From NCBI GenBank assembly GCA_022495005.1, contig JAGYXB010000962.1:744001-808000 (forward strand): a DNA stretch of 64,000 bases, in the 5' to 3' direction. The notes beneath the pieces are model-generated. The model saw only the letters and a program-made list of their open reading frames with translations, did not search any database and had not been told where the DNA came from. Positions 55,485 to 64,000 of the stretch are shown here, piece after piece. The translations under genes were made by a program, and so were the position numbers. Positions within the stretch are counted from its first letter, which is position 1, and each line of letters opens with the position of its first letter. The DNA comes from Rhyacophila brunnea (lineage: Eukaryota; Arthropoda; Insecta; Trichoptera; Rhyacophilidae).

Positions 55485-57350
55485 TAGAAAGGCAGTCGGA
55501 AAATAATCATTATGACCTGACCTGATGAATCATGTTAACTCTACGGAATTGGTTCTTTCTTATAGGGTGATATCGTACACGTAAAAAGTGTACGGTTACA
55601 GCTTCCGTTGACTTTATCTAAATGTCTTACATCAACAGTTTTTTTGTCATTTATTTGATTGTACAATCAAAATAGTTTGAATTAATAAACAAGTATTGTA
55701 AAAACACAGCTCTACATTAGTAATGCTCATCTCTTGTCAAAATAACCGCAGACACCCATCGCAACACGTGCGTGTCTAGACACAGCGGTGACGTCATCAG
55801 AATTTTCCTCCCAAGGCCACCGTCGAGGAAATAATTTCCGGGTGTGGAAGGGGTGGAATTTATTGCTCTGCCGGATAAAAGATTGAATCACTTTTGGGGT
55901 GACTGGCTGGCTGGCTACTAATTAAATATTCCGCGCACATTGCCTCTCTCTCCGAAAACGTTTGGAGATCACTGTTTAGGAAATATTTTTTCTATTCAAT
56001 AAAGGGTTTATTTAATATTGGATTTCTAAATAATGGATAGGGTCATGATTGAATCACTGTACGAAAGAATATTTTATTATTGTCTGAGAAGAAAATCATA
56101 AGAAAATTGATCATTTTGTAATCTTGGTACTCCAGCTTGAGACTACAATAAACTTAGCAAGTTATAGCCCGACCTAAAGGGTTAATAGTTTTCAGAGTCA
56201 TAATAAATCATTGACTTACTAATGCACACGGACTGTGAAGAATAAAATGACCCTGGAAAAAGATAGATATATACTATTGATACAAATTTCACTCTTACGA
56301 AAACCGATTGAGACATTATGGACAGTGAAATAACAGATGGATATGACAGAAAAACTAACTATACAATAGTTTCCCCCCACCAAATTCTATCGGGCGTATA
56401 CCGTGACGTAACGAACGATACGCGCGCATTAAAATTGTGCTGTGAGTTTCTCAGGAAGAATAGTGTATAGGATTTTCATTCTGAATATTACTAACATAAT
56501 ATATGATAAGTGGGTAATCTACCCTCTCGCTGTATGATGCTCCTATATGAGGTAAGAAAAGAGCTTTCGTGTAACCCTAAAAAAATTACGGGTTTATTAG
56601 TTGGCCCTTTTATGCAGAGGTTGAACTAAGACAACCGTGCGTAAAATAACATAGCCATTTTACAGTATATGCGCAAAGTTAGTTGGTGTTGTCGTTGGAA
56701 GCATTACTCATTTCATATGATATAATGAAGCAGACAGTTCTGAGATCTCAAGGACAAATAGCATTAAACTACATGCAAGAAAAAACTTTGGATTACCTAG
56801 CTTTTCTTTGCACGTGTTAATAGAAAGTTCTATAGACTTGGATACAATATATATGAATCGTTAACTCAATACTGCTCTATTTATCCTTTCAAATGTCTTT
56901 AGGTTATTTTTTTTTTCTTAAGAAGGTATGCTTTATAAGCCTAATATAGAGTCTTAGCTACTGATTGGGAGATGTAGGTACCTATTGCGATATCATCGGT
57001 AACATTTGATATAAGACGGCATCAAAAGAAGAAAATTAGTATGTATAGTTATATAAAATTCATCATACGGTTGCGCAATGCATACATAACATGATTGCAT
57101 AGTAATTTATCGAATATTTCTGGGGATACTCATTTATACCATCTACGCCTCACACTTTTAGAATGACGCGGTGACAAATGTTAATATTCTCAAAAAATGG
57201 GGAATTAGCGAGAAGATCTATGGCTTATGGAGTATCAAAACAAGAAAACTACAGTACGGCATTCCCTAATTTGTAATCTAAGGAAATCAGTGGAAAACGT
57301 AGCAAAGGATGACTGAAATAGCATTTAGTGGCTTAGGAACCAAGTTAACA
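55485..57350. other. 1.9 kb without recognised genes
   Basis: A GC-richer, CRE-containing patch (GTGACGTCATCAGAATTTTC at about 55787, GCCACCGTCGAGG) is the only stand-out; it could be regulatory but has no neighbouring gene in view. Confidence 0.4.
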
Positions 57351-57354
57351 TCAT

Positions 57355-57432
57355 CGAAATGCTGTGGGTAGCAGATCGCTCTGATGTGGCCGACCTTTGT
57401 TAGGCGATGGCACGATAAGAAAAAGTTTGGTA
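57355..57432 (+). pseudogene. LINE 3' tail fragment
   Basis: TGCTGTGGGTAGCAGATCGC, GTGGCCGACCTTTGTTAG and GATGGCACGATAAGAA match the last codons and 3' UTR of the LINE at 32825-33016 (minus reading GTGGCCGACCTCCGCTAG, GATGGCACAATAAG), with a small deletion. Confidence 0.65.
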
Positions 57433-57746
57433 GCATGTGAAATACTATTAGGTAAGTATAGGTAGGTAAAGTAGCGAATAATAATATTTATTCAAATAGA
57501 GATGTAAAAGTTTACTTGTAACTTTCCGACATGAAATATATTTAATACAATTTTGCATGTTTTACACATAACAAATATGTTTAACGTAAGTAAGTTGCGA
57601 AGAATGCAAAGTTACTTCCACCAAAGTAGCGAGCAATCTTTCAAAGTTGTTGAAAAGCACTGACTGACTTGAAAAGTTAAATAAAGTGGAGTACCTACCT
57701 AAATAGTATACTCTCACATACAGATACAATGCAATAAAGACCGTCA

Positions 57747-57785
57747 AGGGAGTGCAATACCGGTATTAGTAATTATTTAATCCTG
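57747..57785 (+). mobile_element. Terminus of an AATACCGGTATT-type element
   Basis: AGGGAGTGCAATACCGGTATT resembles the start at 18752 (TAGGGATTGCAATACCG). An inverted counterpart lies at 59695-59741, but flanking bases do not form a target duplication. Confidence 0.45.
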
Positions 57786-57933
57786 TATTTATTTTATTCA
57801 TAGGTGTAAAAAACAATCGATAATATAACATTAGTATAAGTTGTCCCCTGTTATTAATTATATTCAATTACTTATACGTCATAATATATGCTTTTATTAG
57901 CAAAAATAATTCAAGATTACATACATTAGATCA

Positions 57934-58171
57934 TAGTTTCTTAACCGGTGGTCCGCGAATATTTTTGGGTGGGCCGCAAAAATTTTCTGCAGTTCAAAAA
58001 TAGTTACCTAGAAACCCAACATTTGATGTGGGGTTGTATTATATTTTGACAACTGTTTCAAAAATAGTGTAAATATAAATATTTATTATTTTATTCCAAT
58101 GTTGATGGTCTGCAAAACATTTTTTGATTTTTTTGTGGTCCGCGGATGTAAAAAGGTTAATGAACATTGCA
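57934..58171. mobile_element. hAT MITE with AACCGGTGGTCCGCG termini (Charlie/Zaphod-like)
   Basis: Left TAGTTTCTTAACCGGTGGTC and right GGTCCGCGG...AAAAGGTTAATGAAC are inverted. The left end resembles the hAT termini often seen in animals (TTCTTAACCGGTGGTCCGCG). Target duplication TTAGATCA (57926-57933) versus TTAGATTA (58172-58179), one mismatch. 238 bp, non-coding. Confidence 0.75.
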
Positions 58172-58419
58172 TTAGATTACACACGGCATCAAAACAGGTG
58201 TCACATCTGTTGCCAACCGTACTAAGTGTCATAATTAAGAACAATGTAATATTTTCCCCAACAATTTACATAATTCGGATGATAAGTGGGACCATACGAC
58301 TAAACTAAAATTCCATGTCAAAATCTGAGAGTTAGTTTTAGACGACTGAAAAATAATATAATGTAGTTACGACCTAAATCCAGGACTCAGAATGAAAATG
58401 GCAAGATGCTGGCTTCTCG

Positions 58420-58575
58420 GTCCTACTTATACGGAGTGGACATACAGAAAACTAGAAGTTTTTGAAATGCTGGAGTACACCCGCATGCCCCATATCAGTT
58501 GTAAAGACTATGAAATGAATGTCTTGGATGAAAAAGACCAAAGAAATGATCAGATAAGTAAAAACTAGAACGTTT
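58420..58575 (+). pseudogene. LINE reverse-transcriptase fragment
   Basis: The frame reads YTEWTYRKLEVFEMLEYTRM, PHISCKDYEMNVLDEKDQ, stop. ExWT..K...LE.FEM..YxRM..ISWKD....N..VL is the conserved post-catalytic part of non-LTR reverse transcriptases. Heavily decayed; downstream bases to about 58700 may continue it in other frames. Confidence 0.6.
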
Positions 58576-58579
58576 GCAT

Positions 58580-59690
58580 ACTTTGGCTACATGTGGCATC
58601 CGTATCCTGAGGGACAAAGACCACCAAACGCGGCGGATCGAGGCGCTCACTAGGCAGTAGGCCTGTGAAGCGTGAATACAACTGAAATGACACTCCTTCC
58701 ACCCGCGCATTACCCTTCACCTATGTAATAAGGAGCGCAAGAAGCACAAAATAATTATTAATATCAGCGCCTCTCATCGCATATCCAGCAACTAAACAAT
58801 GACTTTGTTGTTATTAAAAGAATGCCAAGGCAATCTATCGACAACGCTTCCAGAAGCGGATAAATAAAAAAGCACGCGCCCTTGTCGCCGCTTTGACATA
58901 TTTGAATATGTAGTATTTTCGTTAATTCGTCCCGCTGAGACGCCAAACAACGCGTCCGCATATCCACATATATGCTTTGAATGATGGGACAGGAGGGCGC
59001 AGCGCTTCGTCAAAACCAGTGTACTTTGCCGTATTTGATTACGTTGTATTTTCGATGATTCATCGCGCCATTTGTGAAATTTTGCGCGAGCACCCCACTC
59101 GCTGCGTTATGTGGGTTTCACGCCTGAGAGTTCCACTGCTGAATCACATTGTCCTGGCTTAAAAATCTTGGAGACTCATTAAAGCTCAGTAGTTCATTCT
59201 TGTTTAGAGAATCAACATAAATAGAGAAAAGACAACCAAAATCATTGCCAACGTCCGATGACGGATATGGCACGGAAAGAAGAACTTACATTACAGATTT
59301 AGAATTAGCGATGAATTAGCAATAACTTTGCATTGCGAACTGTATGGTGGTAGTTCCGAATTTGATAGCGGCTATCAATGTCATTAAGTGAACTCAAAAT
59401 TAATCTTCCGGTATAGGCAGTACAACAGTGACAAATGGATCAAAATGGAGTCATTTGAGATTTGGGTATCTTAAAATATCTTAAATGTATCTTGAAATAT
59501 CGCGGCTACACTTAGGTATTACACACTGTAAAGAGCGAAAAGCTTGAGTATTATGAACACGTGGTGCACGAAGCATCCGTGACCAGAGTTGCACATGATT
59601 GCACACGTTGCACATGCGAAGAATCAGTTAAAACGAGGAAGTCACAATTCGACCTACATTTACAAAAAATCAAGAATAATTATGAAAAAA
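58580..59690. other. Non-coding stretch with GC-richer segments
   Basis: Overlapping 60-73-codon frames on both strands (58764-59162) show no domain. The segment may be part of the same LINE or an element ending at 59741. Confidence 0.35.
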
Positions 59691-59694
59691 TACG

Positions 59695-59741
59695 GTACTA
59701 TTACCGGTTTTCCGTAATATAAATACCGGCATTGGAGTCCC
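59695..59741 (-). mobile_element. Inverted terminus of an AATACCGGTATT-type element
   Basis: TACGGTACTATTACCGG, AATACCGGCATTGGAGTCCC: read inward on the minus strand it begins TAGGGACTCCAATGCCGG, like 18752 and 57747. Confidence 0.5.
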
Positions 59742-59744
59742 TAA

Positions 59745-60980
59745 TAGCTACTTAGCTTCTGTATACTGTGTGAACTGACGCTTAACAAGTAACTACTTGT
59801 CTTGTGTTGAAGGGGGACCAGCCGACAAACGTTTTAACGATAAGGTTCAGTACATCTCTAGTTATTCCGACTCTTTTATAAATTTAATTGATATTTTTTT
59901 AGATAGTGGATACGTATCTTCTTATACTAAGGACTCTGAACTGAAACGGTAGCATCTTTGAGGTAGTGTTTTTTTTATTACTTAATTGTATTCTATGAGT
60001 AACTTGGAAACTTCGACGTCGTGGTGTAGAAGGCACTATAAAATAGAGGAATTAGCGTCAAATTGTTTATCAAGAAATGCTTACGTTGTGATTACTTTGC
60101 ATTTAACATATAAAATGAACTTAATTTATAGTATTTATACGATAGTTGATTCGTCGTCTATGACTACAACAGACATGGCCAGGTAAGCATATCAACAATA
60201 CATAGGTAGTTAGTTATAGATAAAGAATTTTCATTGAACAGTTTGCGAAGTGATATTTAATCGAGTAGGTATTCAACAAAAGGTTATATTATGCCCAATT
60301 ATAGTATTATACAGTAGTCATTTTTGGTGACTTAGTAAAAATGGTTAATATTAATTTTATGAATTTTATGTAGGTAATAGATTATTTAAATTTATCAATA
60401 TTTTTTCATTATTGTCGTGCAGGGATAATTTTTCATTGCTTTTTTCTACTATGTAGTACTATTATATACGCCAGTATGTAACTTTACATTTTTTGCCGGT
60501 GGTTCACGTTGACGCCTATGCTCCGACGGGTGTCGCAGCCAGAAGGAGCTTGTACGATTCCATATCCAATTAAAAATAATGCAACAATTGATGTATTATA
60601 ATATATAATTAAGTACTGAATTTCACTACCCATAACATTTTTTACGACTCAAGATATTCCAATTTTTATGTAAGTACATTATTTCTACTGAAAACTGGAT
60701 AGCCTAATAATTAACGTTGACAACACTGTTTTGAAATAATAGGAAAATATTGCAAAGTATGAAAAATTAAGATACAAAATTAGTAACAAGATTCACGCCG
60801 CAACACATACTTGGCAGCTAGTACGTCATTAAATTTATTTATTAGTTGTATGTATAGGTAAAGTATATGTAGGTACATACCTATGTATGCTATCATTGTA
60901 AATATCTTGAAATGAATTAGCAATAGGAATGCGTCGCATCTTCTACAGTCATGGACCGCACGCCACAGGTACTGCCCAGC
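59745..60980. other. Non-coding stretch
   Basis: No gene. A GC-richer patch TTGCCGGTGGTTCACGTTGA (60495) is unassigned. Confidence 0.4.
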
Positions 60981-60982
60981 TA

Positions 60983-61181
60983 CAGTGTTTTTGGTTTTAG
61001 TGAAATGATAACCCTAGTTTTAAACTATATTTTCTCTTATAGTACGTAAACTTATTGGATTGTTTTGACATAATCTCTAAATAAACAGTGTCTATTTTGA
61101 GATTATGTCAAAAGAATTCAATAAGAGAAAGGTTAAGTAGTTTAAAACTTGAGTTCTCATTTCACTAAAACCAAAAACACC
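60983..61181. mobile_element. Palindromic MITE P2
   Basis: Near-complete hairpin of 199 bp: TGTTTTTGGTTTTAGTGAAA at the left is inverted at the right (TTTCACTAAAACCAAAAACA), followed inward by matching GTTTTAAACTA, TCTCTTAT and TTTTGACATAATCTC blocks. The centre is about AAATAAACAGTGTC. No coding sequence. Confidence 0.88.
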
Positions 61182-61243
61182 ATCTTTTTAGTTAGCAGGG
61201 CAGTAGGTTCATTATATAAAAAAAAAAAATATTCACAGAAACA

Positions 61244-61487
61244 TTTTTTTTCCCGACCATGTCCGATCCTAATAAGATCATATGAGCCTCCACAGCATGG
61301 AGGTTTGTATTAATAGATTTTTGTTTTTACGAGAAATGGATTTTGAAATGCAATTTCTCAACCTATTAGGTCCATTCTCTGACTCACACACAAATTGAAA
61401 AACAATATGTGTACTTGCCAGAAACAGGATTCGAACCTGGGACCCACGACGCTATAGTCCGACGGTTAAGCCGCGCGGCCGTCGTGG
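61244..61487 (-). mobile_element. tRNA-derived SINE S2
   Basis: On the minus strand: CCACGACGGCCGCGCGGCTT, AACCGTCGGACTATAGCGTC, then CAGGTTCGAATCCTG with a perfect B box (GGTTCGAATCC). A tRNA-unrelated body ends in TCGGGAAAAAAAA (A run at 61251-61244). It is unrelated to S1 beyond the B box. Not a functional tRNA gene. Confidence 0.75.
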
Positions 61488-61489
61488 AA

Positions 61490-62380
61490 ACATAGAATAT
61501 TATATTACGTAATAATAATAATAATATTCTGTTATATTCATAAAAGCTTTATAATAATTTTAAAATTTAATCATTTAGATTTTTGATGTAATTTATAAGT
61601 TTATTTTTATTTATAAAATACCTGTGTCCAACAAGAAACTCGTTTTCCTGTAAGTATGCATAATACTACAGATAATATTTGCAAAAAATGCACGTGGGTG
61701 ATTGAATATTGCTAGATCAATGCATTTATTCATACTAAATAAGCAAATAAAAATGCAACGCTATGTCCGTTATTGACATTGTATGGCGTACAGGCAGGTT
61801 GTAAAACATTACGAGAATATTACAGGTATATTATAATCGTGTAGGTGTATTTATTTGCTTATCTTAATCGTGCAGCTGTAAAACACATTTAATGGATCGA
61901 TTCTTTGTTGCAATCAATTTTATTATTATGGAATAATATAAAATTTTATATGCCAAAGATATTGTTGTGCGATTAGTTGTTTTAATTTATTCGATCGCAT
62001 ATATTAATAATATCTACATATGAAATGATTCAGTTTTATAACCTCATTCGCATAATATTGATATTACGCTCGAAGATGCGGACGAAATTCACACAATATT
62101 GTTGATATAACATCGTTTTGAAATACATACATTAGAAAAAGGTTTAGATGTTTAGATAATAATTAGGCCAAATGGAAATCAAACTTTAATCACTTTTGTT
62201 GATTGTCTAACACTTTCTCTTCGATTTATACATACCTGTGATATATTTAGATTGATTAACACTTTGCGGCGTCATACTTTCAACCTGAAGATCTCTTTAC
62301 ATAGATTGTTCAGCAGTTTTATAATAGCTTTTGTATTTACCATTTTTTTTAAGTTTGCCTCGATGTATTTCTATCTCCCA
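61490..62380. other. Non-coding stretch
   Basis: AT-rich, no gene or element recognised. Confidence 0.4.
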
Positions 62381-62384
62381 TGGG

Positions 62385-62561
62385 CAATGACATTATTAAT
62401 GGACAACGCACTCAATACAGTAGCTAGCAAGTAAATTCGCGCATGGCGATATTCGCACATGTATAGGTAGACGTCACGCAATTTCCATTATGCGATATCA
62501 CGCATCGGGAATTTATAGCAATATCACCTTTATTGTAATGGCGTTAGAACAGTGTTTCTAG
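62385..62561 (+). repeat. Dispersed repeat R1, copy 2
   Basis: Same as 2309-2474 with an extra short block (GCGATATTCGCACATG region) and few substitutions; nearly 60 kb from the first copy. Confidence 0.75.
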
Positions 62562-62564
62562 TTG

Positions 62565-63545
62565 CTGTTTTGCTCAAAAAAGGATTTTCCGTATACCCGG
62601 TGATCTGGTACCTACATATAAACGATACTACCTACACAACGTTTTCTTCTTCTTCTAACAATGATCATATCGATCTGAAATGTTCACTAATAGACTCCTC
62701 TTGGACAGTTATATAGGTATACAAAAGCATTGATAAATATTATGTAGGGAAAAAATAAACATAAAGAATTCATGGAACTTAAAACATTGCATTAGTGCGG
62801 TGCGCGTCGTCGTTTTGCGTGTGTAATGAAATATTAAAAAATACAAATTAATTACTTAATATTTTTTATTTACTTAATTACTAATTTCATACATCTATAC
62901 CCCACCCCGTCACTGTCAAAGTTAAGTACAAAATAATAAGTACTTAATTATTTTTTATTCAAAGATTTAAAAATGAAAACCTCTTGTGTTGATTTGAATG
63001 GCATAATATAAAATCTACGAAAAAAAACAATATAACAGACATTCTTATTTTTTTGGCTCTTTAAAAAAATGTACAAAATATATTATGATAATTTGTTAAT
63101 ACAAAAGATTTAAATATTGACAACGCAATGCTAATTCGACATTTTAACGTATGTGCGTGGATTAGAGGTCATGCTGTAAAATGTAATGTGAACAACTTTT
63201 TATAGGCAGGTAGGTACACTGCGTGTCTTGTGATATGCCCATACAATTTATCAACGGTTGCCTATAAGATAGGTAGATCGCGTAATGATTTTGACTCGAT
63301 GGTCGGTGAATTTTTGAAAGAGATTATATTTGAATGAACAACTTATGTACTTACTGTCGTTTTGTAACACTAATAAAAATTGGATAGAATGGTTTTAAAG
63401 GGGGGATTTGCTTTTGCAAACTGCTTTACTGAGACACTATAGAAATTATAAAATTGTTTATATTTTATAATAATATGTTTAAAGAACGCATATGCGGAAA
63501 ATGGTTTCCGAGTATTTAGAACGTGTCTTATAGAATCGACCGGAA
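62565..63545. other. Non-coding stretch
   Basis: No gene or element recognised; TAGGTAC-type tracts and homopolymer runs only. Confidence 0.4.
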
Positions 63546-63554
63546 GGTCGGTAC

Positions 63555-63953
63555 CAGTGTTGCCATGTCTACTGAAATTTCAGTAGATCTACTGATATTT
63601 TTTGCCAATATACTAAATTTTTGATTTTTTTTCGAAATTCAAGAAATCTACTGATATTTGTGTTTCTCCATAATTGAAAGTTTACTGATGATTATTTTAA
63701 TAATAAACTTGAAATGATTTACGCACGATCTTTTTTAATGTGTTACACTTCTAAATTGACGAAGAAAGCTTTGTAACTCTACCCAAGAGCGCCATTTTAC
63801 CCATTAATATCATCATTGTTTACAATAAATTAATATTATTAGTTATTTTTATCTTTTTCCCTAGATTTTCCAAAATCTACTGATATTTTATGAAATCTAC
63901 TGAATTTTTTGTCAAAATCTACTGAAATTTAAAATTTTGACTTGGCAACACTG
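63555..63953. mobile_element. hAT-type MITE H3 with TCTACTGATATTT array
   Basis: Perfect 8-bp target duplication GTCGGTAC (63547-63554 and 63954-63961). Ends CAGTGTTGCCATGTC and, read from the right, CAGTGTTGCCAAGTC. ATCTACTGA(T/A)ATTT occurs about three times near each end, mostly in the same orientation, plus one inverted TCAGTAGA. The middle (63680-63860) is unique. The termini are shared with H1 but the repeated motif is different. Confidence 0.93.
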
Positions 63954-64000
63954 GTCGGTACTGATTTTAAACCATTTGTTCCTATGGGGGAATGAACTCT

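Noticed and set aside
61420..61487. Genuine tRNA gene on the minus strand
   Set aside because: A good B box but no proper acceptor stem; it continues into a SINE body ending in an A-run.

Overview
This window reads as AT-rich nuclear DNA from an animal, most likely an insect. The signs are spliceosomal-type signals, tRNA-derived SINEs with poly-A, non-LTR retrotransposon tails, insect-type hAT, pogo, mariner and piggyBac remnants, and frequent GTAGGTA/TACCTAC tracts of the kind seen in aphids and Lepidoptera. The order cannot be fixed from sequence alone. There is no bacterial-style gene density, no rRNA, no genuine tRNA gene and no CRISPR array. Most of the 64 kb is intergenic or intronic sequence built from layers of transposable elements.

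Only one reading frame looks like an intact host-type gene: a 142-residue F-box-like protein at 33726-34154 (+), with a poly-A signal 62 bases after its stop and a possible splice acceptor just upstream. All other recognisable protein sequence is transposon debris: a pogo/Tigger transposase with its catalytic core deleted (12.9-13.75 kb), two hAT C-termini (16.5-16.84 and 17.58-17.9 kb), a frameshifted mariner-like transposase (37.84-38.55 kb, minus), and 3' ends of several LINEs (26.5, 32.8, 37.7, 46.7, 55.2, 57.4 and 58.4 kb).

Layout. 0-9 kb: sparse, with a GC-rich 30-bp tandem repeat, a SINE, inverted repeats and a repeat carrying a hammerhead-ribozyme-like core. 9-12 kb: an inverted pair of TTAA-bounded MITEs and a seemingly identical 906-bp duplication. 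12.4-21.8 kb: a dense pile of pogo, hAT and Helitron-like elements. 21-32 kb: a hAT family (ends CAGTGACGTCCC) with another element nested inside it, more TTAA MITEs, and a piggyBac-like element. 33-39 kb: the F-box gene, SINE, MITEs and a mosaic of hAT, LINE and mariner fragments. 39.6-43.1 kb: no recognised feature. 43-64 kb: scattered SINEs, MITEs and LINE tails, ending with a hAT MITE flanked by a perfect 8-bp duplication.

The most notable pattern is a set of short non-autonomous hAT-type elements (14430-14643, 15076-15572, 63555-63953). Each has a perfect 8-bp target duplication, and each is filled with its own short motif repeated many times. Two of them share the terminus CAGTGNTGCCA while carrying different motifs in direct rather than inverted orientation. 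Further candidates carry AATACCGGTATT, GCTCCGCTCC and AGTAGAACTGT motifs. This looks like a recurring architecture in which internal motif arrays, perhaps transposase binding sites, change independently of the termini.
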